DNA of 47,816 nt. It comes from Maribacter sp. (GTDB lineage Bacteria; Bacteroidota; Bacteroidia; Flavobacteriales; Flavobacteriaceae). Both the position numbers and the translations under genes were made by a program. The DNA lies in the NCBI RefSeq assembly GCF_016744255.1, contig NZ_JADGES010000012.1, positions 1-47,816 on the forward strand, read 5' to 3'. Each line of letters begins with the position of its first letter. The first letter of the stretch is position 1. Below the pieces are notes generated by a model, which was not told the DNA's origin, searched no databases, and saw only the letters and a program-made list of their open reading frames with translations. This document shows, piece after piece, positions 18,300 to 26,684 of the stretch.

Positions 18300-18395
18300 A
18301 ACTACCTCGAAGCAATCCCAGGAGGCTTTCATAGGAAAACAACCTTGAAATTTAGAGGCAAACCTCGGAGCATTTAAATCTCGATTATCGAGTAA
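18300..18395. repeat. Probable flavobacterial intergenic repeat remnant
   Basis: Non-coding stretch between the terminator and gldC. It contains two small perfect inverted repeats: GAGGCAAACCTC at 18355-18366 and CTCGATTATCGAG at 18380-18392, plus repeated CCTCG cores at 18305 and 18363. The phrase around 18355-18395 resembles an element I recall between genes in other Flavobacteriaceae. That is memory, not a search result. Only one copy is in this window. Confidence 0.4.
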
Positions 18396-18405
18396 AACGA
18401 TTTAT

Positions 18406-18747
18406 TTATTTTTCGGTTTTTAGCTCTAGTTTTTCTGCAAAATAGGCACAAAAATCTTTCATGGTAGCAGTCATTTTTTCATCTTGGGTAGCCTTCATAA
18501 AAGTATCTGACATAGCAATAAGAGTTTGATGAAAAAATATTTTCATTTCATCCACAGGCATATCCTTTGTCCATAAATCAATTTTTAAAGACTCTTGATT
18601 TTTACTGTCCCATACAGAAAGTAACATTGCCTTAATTTCTTCATTTTCTACTCCCCCATCTTCAGCAGACCATTGCAACTTCTCTGGAACACGATTTTCA
18701 TCTAACCCAACTTTAAGAGTTATTTTCGATGTATGTAATTTTGACAT
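18406..18747 (-). CDS. gldC: Gliding motility protein GldC
   Basis: A 113-residue soluble protein matching the GldC family (MSKLHTSKITLKVGLDENRVPEKLQWSAEDGG in two readable blocks, then IKAMLLSVWDS and LKIDLWTKDMPVDEMK). GldC is needed for efficient gliding in Flavobacterium johnsoniae, although its biochemical role is not settled. It has no signal peptide. Its ATG shares one base with the gldB stop codon, so the two are translationally coupled, as in other gliding flavobacteria. Confidence 0.92.
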   Translation of the reverse strand: MSKLHTSKITLKVGLDENRVPEKLQWSAEDGGVENEEIKAMLLSVWDSKNQESLKIDLWTKDMPVDEMKIFFHQTLIAMSDTFMKATQDEKMTATMKDFCAYFAEKLELKTEK

Positions 18748-19703
18748 TATTTCTTTGGTTTATAATTAGATTTCTTAAAAATTTCTTCCGCCGAAACAGG
18801 CATTAATTGTACCAACGTTAGTTCATTATTTTCCATAAAAGCATTTACAATTTGCCAGCCAATATAACGCCCCAACCTACCCGGAGATTCCTGGTCCAAT
18901 TCTAACCCAAATTTTGAAAACGGTGCTGGTTCCAAAAAACGTTTTACCAAATCATTATCTGTACTATATAAATACTCTTGCTCTATAAAATTCCTCCAAA
19001 TAGGCTCTTCATTAGCCTTTGCCCAATTTAACTCTTCTTCTTCATAGCCTATTTTAACTGCGTCTGTAGCTTTTGGCAATAATTTGTCTTTTAAATATAG
19101 TTCTTTTCCATAATAAATTACTTGAGCCAAAAAAGTTCTATCTCTTGGCTTTGGAACCGCACTATTTGCAAACGTACTAGCCACATCACTAACTATAAAA
19201 CGCCTATCCATTCCTTGGGATATATACTTTTGAATGCCCCCATAAAACTTATGCTCCATCCCTAAATAGTTATCTAAACCAATAAACATTAAACTATCTG
19301 CCAAAATAATTCGATTATTATAATCCACATCATTAGTCACTGTAATGACTTTCGGCACTTTATACTTAGGAAAGTAATACTTTACATGTTTATAAAAATC
19401 TTTTAACTGGATGGCTTCTGGATCCAGATTTTGAAATTTTTGCCCCACCTCGTGCATTATTTCTATTTGCAAAGTATCTTGCATTTTTTTTACCCATACA
19501 CTATCAGGAGCAGGAAATAAATAAGGATATTTCTTCCTTAATTTTTGCAAATCATTCGGTTTAGCAGAAGCAAACTCCTGATCGAATCTAGATATAGATA
19601 CTTCTACATCTAATTTTGCAATTTCTTTTTCTGTTTTATCTTCCTCATTACAGCCTAAAAACAGGGTAATTAAAGATAAAATGATAAAAATCGGCTTACG
19701 CAT
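18747..19703 (-). CDS. gldB: Gliding motility lipoprotein GldB
   Basis: A 318-residue lipoprotein of the GldB family, required for gliding in F. johnsoniae. The signal peptide (MRKPIFIILSLITLF) ends in lipobox FLGC with Cys18 as the lipidated residue. The mature part starts with a charged linker and the KLDVEVSISRFDQEFAS segment typical of GldB. It includes YLGMEHKFYGG and a C-terminal SPGRLGRYIGWQIV region, the latter resembling a DUF2268-like fold. No HExxH metal-binding motif is apparent. It is first in the gldB-gldC pair with its own -7 box. Confidence 0.92.
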   Translation of the reverse strand: MRKPIFIILSLITLFLGCNEEDKTEKEIAKLDVEVSISRFDQEFASAKPNDLQKLRKKYPYLFPAPDSVWVKKMQDTLQIEIMHEVGQKFQNLDPEAIQLKDFYKHVKYYFPKYKVPKVITVTNDVDYNNRIILADSLMFIGLDNYLGMEHKFYGGIQKYISQGMDRRFIVSDVASTFANSAVPKPRDRTFLAQVIYYGKELYLKDKLLPKATDAVKIGYEEEELNWAKANEEPIWRNFIEQEYLYSTDNDLVKRFLEPAPFSKFGLELDQESPGRLGRYIGWQIVNAFMENNELTLVQLMPVSAEEIFKKSNYKPKK

Positions 19704-19758
19704 ATAAAGTTATTTAGGATAGATTTTCTTATTAAAGAACTTGGTCTTATTTTAGAGG

Positions 19759-19766
19759 CAAAGTTA
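19759..19766 (-). promoter_or_regulatory. gldBC promoter -7 element
   Basis: Minus-strand TAACTTTG matches TAnnTTTG, 55 bp upstream of the gldB start. No convincing -33 TTG is seen. Confidence 0.5.
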
Positions 19767-19794
19767 CTAGTTTTAAATCAATAATAATATTTCT

Positions 19795-20583
19795 ATGCAA
19801 ACAGAAAAAGTAATAGATCACATTGTAAACTGGCTTAAAGATTACGCCATTAAAGCCAATATAAAGGGTTTTGTAATAGGAATATCTGGGGGTATTGATT
19901 CCGCAGTAACTTCTACCCTATGTGCAAAAACAGGGCTAGATCTTTTATGTGTAGAAATGCCCATACACCAAGCTAAAAACCAAGAAGACAGAGCCTCTAG
20001 ACATATCGAATGGTTAAAAAGTAATTTCAAAAAAGTAAGCCGCCAACCTGTTGACCTTACACCTGTTTTTGATAGTTTACTTAATACATTACCTTCTGTA
20101 GATAATGAAGAAGCACGTTTTATGGCCTTAGCAAATACAAGAGCTAGACTACGCATGACTACTTTATACTACTTTGCAGCACTACGTGGTTATTTAGTGG
20201 CTGGCACAGGAAATAAAGTAGAAGATTTTGGTGTAGGTTTTTACACCAAATATGGAGATGGCGGTGTAGATTTAAGCCCCATTGCAGATTTACTAAAAAC
20301 AGAAGTTTATGCCATTGCAAAAGTTTTAGGTATTAATAACGATATTCTTACCGCAGCACCAACAGATGGACTTTGGGGAGATGACCGCACAGATGAAGAT
20401 CAAATAGGCGCCTCTTATCCAGAGTTAGAATGGGCTATGCAAATGATTGATGAAGGCAAAGAAATTACTGATTTTTCGGGAAGAAAAAAAGAAGTGCTTT
20501 CTATCTATAAAAGACTGAACACCATTAATCAACATAAAATGGTACCAATACCAATTTGTAAGATTCCAGAATTACTAAAATAA
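19795..20583 (+). CDS. nadE: NH3-dependent NAD+ synthetase NadE
   Basis: Makes NAD from deamido-NAD, ATP and ammonia in the cytoplasm, the last step of NAD synthesis. It has 262 residues, the short form without a glutaminase domain. The pyrophosphatase P-loop SGGIDS is at 31-36. The family segments ARLRMTTLYYFA, GTGNKVEDFGVGFYTKYGDGGVD and APTDGLWGDDRTDEDQIGASYPELE are intact. It is divergent from gldB with a 91-bp spacer. Confidence 0.97.
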   Translation: MQTEKVIDHIVNWLKDYAIKANIKGFVIGISGGIDSAVTSTLCAKTGLDLLCVEMPIHQAKNQEDRASRHIEWLKSNFKKVSRQPVDLTPVFDSLLNTLPSVDNEEARFMALANTRARLRMTTLYYFAALRGYLVAGTGNKVEDFGVGFYTKYGDGGVDLSPIADLLKTEVYAIAKVLGINNDILTAAPTDGLWGDDRTDEDQIGASYPELEWAMQMIDEGKEITDFSGRKKEVLSIYKRLNTINQHKMVPIPICKIPELLK

Positions 20584-20753
20584 CCACTCAACTGAAATTA
20601 AGGTTAATAAAACGAATATTCTTACAAATATTACGTTAGTAAACTAAAATAATCGCATATTGCCTTCATAATTAAATTTTTATACCTTACATTGCATAGC
20701 AGTCTTTGTAGTCAGATTATGACTAAAATAAGGTTAATTTAGAAAAGAAAGAA

Positions 20754-21383
20754 ATGATTAAAGTACTTATCGCGGACAACCACCCCATTATCCGCATGGG
20801 CGTTAAAAATGTATTGGATTCTACTTCAGATTTTGAAGTTATTGCCGATGCATCTACTACAGCTGAGCTTTTTCAAAAATTAGAAAAGGTTAAGCCCGAT
20901 GTAATTATGTTGGAAATGGACATACCAGAGATTAATGGTATTGCCACTCTAAGAAAAATTAAAAAGGAATATCCAGAAATTAAAGTCTTAATGTACAGTG
21001 GACAATCGGAAGATGTCTATGCACTTAGCTCTATTAGAGCAGGAGCATTTGGTTATTTATCTAAATCTTCTGATGTAGATTATATAGTTACTGCAGTACG
21101 TAAAGTAAGTGAAGGTAGTATGTTTATTACTAATGAACTTGCACAACGTTTAGCTTTTGATGAAGGAACGCAGAAACCAAGAAGATTCTTTAGAAAATTA
21201 TCTACTAGAGAGATAGAAGTTCTTAAACTTTTAGCTAGTGGTAAAAGAAATAAAGATGTAGCTATTGGCTTAAATCTTAATGAAAAAACGGTTAGCACGT
21301 ATAAAGCTCGTTTAATGAAAAAATTAAATGTAGATAATATGGTAGATTTATTACAACAAGCAAAAGCGCTTGAATTGTACTAA
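20754..21383 (+). CDS. NarL/LuxR-type response regulator with atypical receiver
   Basis: A 209-residue cytoplasmic regulator: receiver domain at about 1-120 and LuxR-type helix-turn-helix at about 145-209 (KLSTREIEVLKLLASGKRNKDVAIGLNLNEKTVSTYKARLMKKL). The phospho-acceptor position in VIMLEMDIPEI is Glu54, not Asp. The usual acidic pair at the N-terminus is Asp8-Asn9. The switch Ser (about 79) and Lys (YLSKSS) remain. A Glu at this place can mimic phosphorylation, so signalling may be phosphorylation-independent. No histidine kinase gene is adjacent. A hairpin terminator at 21399-21434 follows. Confidence 0.93.
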   Translation: MIKVLIADNHPIIRMGVKNVLDSTSDFEVIADASTTAELFQKLEKVKPDVIMLEMDIPEINGIATLRKIKKEYPEIKVLMYSGQSEDVYALSSIRAGAFGYLSKSSDVDYIVTAVRKVSEGSMFITNELAQRLAFDEGTQKPRRFFRKLSTREIEVLKLLASGKRNKDVAIGLNLNEKTVSTYKARLMKKLNVDNMVDLLQQAKALELY

Positions 21384-21398
21384 ACAATAACCACAAAT

Positions 21399-21434
21399 AA
21401 AAAAAGCCTAATGCAATGCATTAGGCTTTTTTTA
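21399..21434. terminator. Bidirectional terminator between regulator and dnaG
   Basis: An 8- to 10-bp near-perfect palindrome (GCCTAATGCA with TGCATTAGGC) flanked by seven A on the left and seven T on the right, at the convergent junction. It overlaps the dnaG stop codon at 21432-21434. Confidence 0.85.
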
Positions 21435-23411
21435 TGCCAATACTCTATTGAGTTTTGTATTTAAAAGTTTATTTAAGTGAATATAATTCATTATTTCCTC
21501 TAGAGTTTCTTTGTTATTTTCTGAACTATCGATGGTCTTATTTTGTAAAGTTTCCATCCTTTTCTTTATTAAATAACAACGAAGAGTTAAAATAGTTTCG
21601 CTCACCAATTGTGCTATAACGCTATTTTTCTCTTTTGGAAAAATATCTTTACTTCCCCAATTGTGCAAAACATACTTCTCTTCTTCCATTAAAATAGAAG
21701 AGATTTCTGAGACGGTTTCTTGTTCTAAATTTGCTAAAAAAATATTTATTGCAAAATCTTCCTTTTCATTGAGCTCCTCTATTAATTTAAAATAAATAAC
21801 CCTAAACTTCTCATTTGCTAGTTCTATTTCATCATCCTGGAGGTCTAAATAAATTTTCTCATACACTTTAACCTCTAAAGTTTCTGGTTCCAAAATTAAA
21901 TCTCCCTCTTCATTCTCCTTAAGTACTAAATCTTCAAACGTATGCACGTCTTTTCCATATAGCAACAGTTGTTCTATTATTTTACGTTCTAACACATACT
22001 GAACATCTACCTTCTCCTGGATCTCCTGATTTTTAACAACTTCAAATGCTTTTTGCTCTTGTTTTTGTTGTTTCGCAGCTTCTTTATCGCCTTTACTTCC
22101 TATTTGTGCAAGCGTATTAAAAAGAACGGCTTCAGAAATATTCATAATCTGAGCACATTCTTGGATATAAATCTCTTTCTGTATACGATCTGGTATTTTA
22201 GATATACTCTGTACAATATCCCTAACTGTATCCGCTCTCTTTATAGGATCATTTTCCGCTTCTTTCATTAATAAAGAAGCTTTAAACTGAATGAAATCCT
22301 TTCCGTTTTCTTTTAAATAATTTACTACAGCATCAAACTCATTATTTTTTGCAAAACTATCTGGGTCTTCTCCTTCTGGAAATGTGCAAATTTTTACATT
22401 CATTCCCTGTTCCAAAATTAAATCTATACCACGTAAAGATGCGCGTAACCCTGCAGCATCACCATCAAACAAAACTGTAATATTTTTGGTTAATCTGTTT
22501 ATAAGACGAATCTGCTCTGAAGTAAGTGCTGTTCCACTAGATGCTACTACATTATGAATACCACGCTGATGTAACTGAATAACATCGGTATAGCCTTCTA
22601 CCAAATAACAATTATCTTCTTTTGCTATAGCTTGCTTCGCATGATAAATTCCATACAGCACTTTACTCTTATGGTAAATATCACTCTCCGGAGAGTTTAA
22701 ATATTTAGCTGCTTTTTTATCATTGGTAAGTATACGACCTCCAAAACCTAAAACACGCCCACTCATAGAGTGTATGGGAAACATAACCCTACCTTTAAAT
22801 CTATCGAACTTTCTGGAATTCTGGGGATTCGCGGTATCTTCTTTTACAATGGTTAACCCTGTTTTTTCTAAATAACTAAGTTTATACCCTTTATCTAAAG
22901 CCGCAAGGGTGAAACCATCCCATTTGTCTAAACAATAGCCAAGCTTAAACTTCTTTATAGTTTCGTCCGTAAAACCTCTTTCCTTAAAATAGGATAGTCC
23001 TATTGCCTTACCGAGCTCACTCTCCCATGCCATTTCTGCAAAATGCTCTTGTGCAAACTCGGACACCAGATACATACTTTCTCGCTCATTAGCTTCTTCC
23101 TTCTGCTCGTCCGTACGCTCGGTCTCTTCTATTTCTATATTATACTTTTTAGCCAAATACTTTATAGCCTCTGGATATGTAAAATGCTCATGCTCCATTA
23201 AAAAAGCAACCACATTACCTCCCTTACCGCTACTAAAGTCTTTCCAAATTTGCTTTACAGGAGATACCATAAAGCTTGGAGATTTTTCATCACTAAAAGG
23301 ACTTAACCCCTTAAAGTTCGTGCCAGCCTTCTTTAATTGTACAAAATCACCAATAACCTCCTCTAAACGGGAAGTCTCATAGACCTTATCAATGGTTGTT
23401 TTAGAAATCAA
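21432..23411 (-). CDS. dnaG: DNA primase DnaG lacking canonical zinc ligands
   Basis: Replication primase that makes RNA primers at the fork, 659 residues. The N-terminal zinc-ribbon region is recognisable (FKGLSPFSDEKSPSF, KQIWKDFSSGKGGN) but the ligand positions read Ser37, Ser40, Asp58 and Ser61 instead of Cys, His, Cys, Cys. The RNA polymerase core has GGRILTNDKKAAKYLNSPES, and the TOPRIM motifs LVEGYTDVIQLHQRG and LFDGDAAG are complete. The C-terminal helicase-binding part follows a Lys/Gln-rich linker. It starts at ATG 23411 and stands alone, convergent with the response regulator. Confidence 0.97.
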   Translation of the reverse strand: MISKTTIDKVYETSRLEEVIGDFVQLKKAGTNFKGLSPFSDEKSPSFMVSPVKQIWKDFSSGKGGNVVAFLMEHEHFTYPEAIKYLAKKYNIEIEETERTDEQKEEANERESMYLVSEFAQEHFAEMAWESELGKAIGLSYFKERGFTDETIKKFKLGYCLDKWDGFTLAALDKGYKLSYLEKTGLTIVKEDTANPQNSRKFDRFKGRVMFPIHSMSGRVLGFGGRILTNDKKAAKYLNSPESDIYHKSKVLYGIYHAKQAIAKEDNCYLVEGYTDVIQLHQRGIHNVVASSGTALTSEQIRLINRLTKNITVLFDGDAAGLRASLRGIDLILEQGMNVKICTFPEGEDPDSFAKNNEFDAVVNYLKENGKDFIQFKASLLMKEAENDPIKRADTVRDIVQSISKIPDRIQKEIYIQECAQIMNISEAVLFNTLAQIGSKGDKEAAKQQKQEQKAFEVVKNQEIQEKVDVQYVLERKIIEQLLLYGKDVHTFEDLVLKENEEGDLILEPETLEVKVYEKIYLDLQDDEIELANEKFRVIYFKLIEELNEKEDFAINIFLANLEQETVSEISSILMEEEKYVLHNWGSKDIFPKEKNSVIAQLVSETILTLRCYLIKKRMETLQNKTIDSSENNKETLEEIMNYIHLNKLLNTKLNRVLA

Positions 23412-23593
23412 TCTTTAAAAAAGTATTTATGGTGTAATTCTGTAAAGATAATTGAAATAATAAATTAGGCAAGCTATCCCCATTTTCAGGGAGTTTATTT
23501 TCATTGTTACAAGGGTGAAAAAAAGATACCAATCAACGCATCTTTGTAGTATAAAAATACAAACATTTTAATAACCTTAAAAACTAAAAAATT

Positions 23594-24019
23594 ATGATCT
23601 GGGGAATTACACTTATTTTATTAAGCATTATTGCAGTACCGTCTTTAATTCTTGCAAAAAAACCAAATGCAAAAGAGCTACTCGAAAAAGTTGAGCCTTA
23701 CCAAGGGTGGATAGGCCTTGTTTTTTGTTTTTGGGGTGTATGGGGTATAATTACAGCCTTGTTAAATTTAGGATGGCTAACAAGTGCTCCTATATGGTGG
23801 ATTACTTTACTTGCTGGCAATATAGTTTCTGCTGCATTAGGGTTTATGTTAGGATCTGGACTAATTAACAAACTATTCTTAGGAAAAAATGAAGCTGCAC
23901 AAGCAAAAGCAGAAGAATTAAGAGCCAAAATTGCTCCCAAACAAGGCAAATTAGGGATTTTAGGACTTATTGTTGGCGCCTGGATGATAGTTGCTTCCTT
24001 TATGTTCGCTGTAGTATAA
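23594..24019 (+). CDS. Small integral membrane protein, function unknown
   Basis: A 141-residue hydrophobic protein with about four membrane segments: 3-21, about 38-58, about 68-90 and 119-140. A charged cytoplasmic loop ([23 protein letters not shown]) separates the last two. Many Trp residues ([21 protein letters not shown]) sit near the membrane faces. I do not recognise a named family. It lies 20 bp upstream of the SIMPL-like gene and is probably co-transcribed with it. Confidence 0.8.
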   Translation: MIWGITLILLSIIAVPSLILAKKPNAKELLEKVEPYQGWIGLVFCFWGVWGIITALLNLGWLTSAPIWWITLLAGNIVSAALGFMLGSGLINKLFLGKNEAAQAKAEELRAKIAPKQGKLGILGLIVGAWMIVASFMFAVV

Positions 24020-24039
24020 CAACACACTAAAAGAATACC

Positions 24040-24645
24040 ATGAAAAAAATTATACTCTTAACGCTTATTCTTATGACAGGTCTAAAAGGCTTTTCACAAG
24101 AGAACAAAAATCGCATTAATGTAACAGGCGTACATACCGTTGAAATTAGCCCAAGCTACATTGCAAAAATGATGGTCAGTTTAAATAATGTGTATTACGA
24201 TTCGCAAACTATGTCTTTAGAAGAAATTAAATCTGGATATCTAGACAAATTAGCAAAAGAAGGAATACCAAATACCTCCATAAAAAAGAATCAATTACAA
24301 TATGATTTAATGGGGTACGAAAAAGATGGAATTATTGTTGAATTTCAAGGAAAATCTTTAGAAGAAATGCAAAAATTCTTAAAAATACGCTCCATTGGTG
24401 TAAGTAAGTTAGACCACAATTACAAGGTTGAATTTACAGAAACTCAAATGGCTGAATATGCCAAAGGCGCTTTTGATAACGCCAAGAAAAAGGCGGAGAC
24501 AATTGCAAAGAAACTAGGAAAACAAGTTGGTTCTATAATTTCTTTTACAGATAACAATGCTAATAAAATAAACCATTCTTGGTATTACGGAACTCCGACT
24601 GATTCCATGGATTACCATATTAGCGTTTCTTTTGAACTTTTATAA
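24040..24645 (+). CDS. Secreted SIMPL/DUF541-like protein
   Basis: A 201-residue exported protein. The signal peptide is about residues 1-19 (MKKIILLTLILMTGLKGFSQ). The mature region reads NRINVTGVHTVEISPSYIAKMMVSLNN and, near the end, AKGAFDNAKKKAETIAKKLGKQVGSIISFTD. That Ala/Lys-rich helix followed by a beta strand is characteristic of SIMPL (DUF541) domains, usually periplasmic or outer membrane-associated and of unclear role. It is preceded by the small membrane protein and followed by a long-stem terminator. Confidence 0.75.
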   Translation: MKKIILLTLILMTGLKGFSQENKNRINVTGVHTVEISPSYIAKMMVSLNNVYYDSQTMSLEEIKSGYLDKLAKEGIPNTSIKKNQLQYDLMGYEKDGIIVEFQGKSLEEMQKFLKIRSIGVSKLDHNYKVEFTETQMAEYAKGAFDNAKKKAETIAKKLGKQVGSIISFTDNNANKINHSWYYGTPTDSMDYHISVSFELL

Positions 24646-24675
24646 ATACAGTTACTTTGGTTGGTTAATTGTAAG

Positions 24676-24740
24676 AACGTCTTGTATTCTTGGTAATAGT
24701 GTTCATGTTTCTAGGTAAAAAACAAGACGTTTCTTTTTTT
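24676..24740 (+). terminator. Terminator of the membrane/SIMPL gene pair
   Basis: AACGTCTTGT at 24676-24685 pairs perfectly with ACAAGACGTT at 24722-24731 across a 36-nt loop, followed by TC and seven T (24734-24740). Confidence 0.6.
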
Positions 24741-24776
24741 AAGATGAGCCCCAGAATATATTCTGGGGCTTATCTT
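24741..24776. terminator. Strong 18-bp hairpin after the outer-membrane gene
   Basis: AAGATGAGCCCCAGAATA pairs with TATTCTGGGGCTTATCTT with one G-T wobble and almost no loop. It directly abuts the stop of the minus-strand gene at 24777. In the minus direction it is followed by A rather than T, so it may act as an mRNA 3' stabiliser or a factor-assisted terminator rather than a classic intrinsic one. Confidence 0.5.
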
Positions 24777-25856
24777 CTATAAATCAAATCGCAGACCTAG
24801 CGATATATTGTTTTGTTTTACTACTGCATTTTTAAAAATAGGATTTAAATCGTACTTCACATATAATAAAGCACCATCGAAACCTGCATAAGCACTTAAA
24901 CCATAAACAAAATCATTGGTATTATAATTTCGCTTAAACTTCTCTTTTATATTCTCTCCGTTACGTTTATATTTTAATTTTTGACGTGTTGCTAGATTAA
25001 AACCACCATAAATCCCAACACCAAGTCTAAACTTATTGTGTATAGAATAACGAACCGTTTTATCTGATTTTTTATACTTCGATGGTCCAAACTCTAAATG
25101 CACAGGAAATACTAAATTGTCCATTCTAAATTTTGACTTATCCAAATCCACATCAAACTCTTCTAAAACAGCTTGATTATTAGAGTCTAACACAAAATAT
25201 TGATCGTTTTTAGGCTTCAATCCATTAAACTGAAAAGAGACTCCATAATTTAATCGCATAAAATTTGAGTTCTTAAAAACCCGTGTTCTCCATTGCCAAC
25301 CAAGTTCAAAAAAACGACTTCCACCTACTTTATACGGAGTATCTTGAATAGATTGACCTTCCATAATAACATTGTTTAAACCAATAGCAATTACAAAATC
25401 TGAATAGGTACGCCTGTCATACTTTAATTCCTTTTTCCATCCTTGCTTTTTCTCCCATTGAAGCGTAGAACCATCTCCTCTTGTTAAATCAATACTAATA
25501 CCCAAACCTTTATTTGCAGAGCTATCTATAGGCTTAAGCACCAAAACATCTCCAGAATTACGCTCTATTAATGAAATCTCATTAGTAACAATTCCTATTC
25601 TTTCTTCAATATTTAAAGCTCTTCTTTTTGCTGCATTTTCTTTTAATTTCTGAGCTTCTTCTGATGAAATTTCATTTGCATTTAGACGTTGACTTATAGA
25701 TTCTACCTCGACCTTAAGAGCTTCTTTCTCTTGCTCTACAATGAGACTCTTTTTTTGTTGTAGATTCCTAACTCTATCTTCATTATTTTCTTGTGATAAT
25801 AACATGGCACTAAAAAATAAGGCCAAACATAAAATACGAAAAGTAATAGTGGTCAT
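24777..25856 (-). CDS. Outer-membrane beta-barrel protein with coiled-coil N-terminus
   Basis: A 359-residue exported protein: signal peptide to about residue 22 (LFFSAMLLSQ), then a long charged alpha-helical segment at about 23-95 (RVRNLQQKKSLIVEQEKEAL onward) predicted to be a coiled coil. From about 110, alternating hydrophobic/aromatic strands follow, ending NNISLGLRFDL, a typical C-terminal barrel strand with a terminal aromatic pattern. No named family is recognised. It is third in the ECF sigma / anti-sigma module, 87 bp downstream of the anti-sigma gene, so it may be the regulated effector or the sensor. Confidence 0.75.
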   Translation of the reverse strand: MTTITFRILCLALFFSAMLLSQENNEDRVRNLQQKKSLIVEQEKEALKVEVESISQRLNANEISSEEAQKLKENAAKRRALNIEERIGIVTNEISLIERNSGDVLVLKPIDSSANKGLGISIDLTRGDGSTLQWEKKQGWKKELKYDRRTYSDFVIAIGLNNVIMEGQSIQDTPYKVGGSRFFELGWQWRTRVFKNSNFMRLNYGVSFQFNGLKPKNDQYFVLDSNNQAVLEEFDVDLDKSKFRMDNLVFPVHLEFGPSKYKKSDKTVRYSIHNKFRLGVGIYGGFNLATRQKLKYKRNGENIKEKFKRNYNTNDFVYGLSAYAGFDGALLYVKYDLNPIFKNAVVKQNNISLGLRFDL

Positions 25857-25943
25857 AAATTTTTGATTTAGTATTCCTTGCCTTTCTCACCTTATTAGGA
25901 TGAGAAAAGAACAAAGAATTATGATTATTGATTGATGAATATT

Positions 25944-26684
25944 TTAATTATTACGATCGGCAACTGCGGTCTTTACTTTTAAAAATCTATCTTTTAAAGA
26001 TTTAAAAATTTGCTCTCGAAAAGATGTATCTAACTCGCCCTCTACCTCATTAAGCAAGGCCAAGGCATCTACTTTGTTATTATTTAAAAATAATTTATTT
26101 GTTAAAATTTCTAACTGCGCTTCTCTCAAAAGCGAATCTATTTCAGCATCGGTAACCTCATAATCTACTGTCTTAAAAAACTCTGTTTTCTCTACAATAG
26201 AAGCCACTTTACTATCTAACACCGAATCTGATATTACGAAAGAATCTATCTTATCTAATAAAGGCTCATTATGAGCAATAGTTTCTTTTTCTTTCTTTTT
26301 GATAGGATAAACAATAGTCTTTGTTTTTGCATCTTCCTTTGTAATACCCTCTAAATTTTCACTTGGAACAACTACCAAAGCTGGAGAATTATTTTCAATT
26401 ATAATTTTATTGGTAGCCTGATTCTCCTCCTTAATTTCTTTATCTATCTGCTCAATTACAATCTCATTTGTAGAATCTATATCTTTTGTGGTATAGAAAA
26501 ACAATGAAAAAGAAACCACAATTAGAATACTAGCAGCAATAGCATACCAATAAAATCCTTTATTATTCGGCTTTTTATCCACATCTAGTTCTTGAGAAAT
26601 AGATTCCCATACAGAATCCGAAGGAGATATTTTTCTCTCCTTAAAAACTTTTTGCATGTGTTTTTCTATTTTATTTGGTTCCAT
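25944..26684 (-). CDS. Putative membrane anti-sigma factor
   Basis: A 246-residue single-pass protein. The N-terminal cytoplasmic part (MEPNKIEKHMQKVFKERKIS) is about 43 residues, the membrane helix is at about 44-66 (FYWYAIAASILIVVSFSLFF), and a long acidic periplasmic region follows. The start overlaps the ECF sigma gene by 14 bp, the usual arrangement for an ECF sigma and its anti-sigma. No HxxxCxxC zinc motif is present, so this is not a zinc-binding anti-sigma. The call is from topology and context rather than clear homology. Confidence 0.7.
   Translation of the reverse strand: MEPNKIEKHMQKVFKERKISPSDSVWESISQELDVDKKPNNKGFYWYAIAASILIVVSFSLFFYTTKDIDSTNEIVIEQIDKEIKEENQATNKIIIENNSPALVVVPSENLEGITKEDAKTKTIVYPIKKKEKETIAHNEPLLDKIDSFVISDSVLDSKVASIVEKTEFFKTVDYEVTDAEIDSLLREAQLEILTNKLFLNNNKVDALALLNEVEGELDTSFREQIFKSLKDRFLKVKTAVADRNN

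Noticed and set aside
18380-18392. CTCGATTATCGAG as a regulator operator for gldC
   Set aside because: It lies downstream of the gldC stop codon, not at a promoter.
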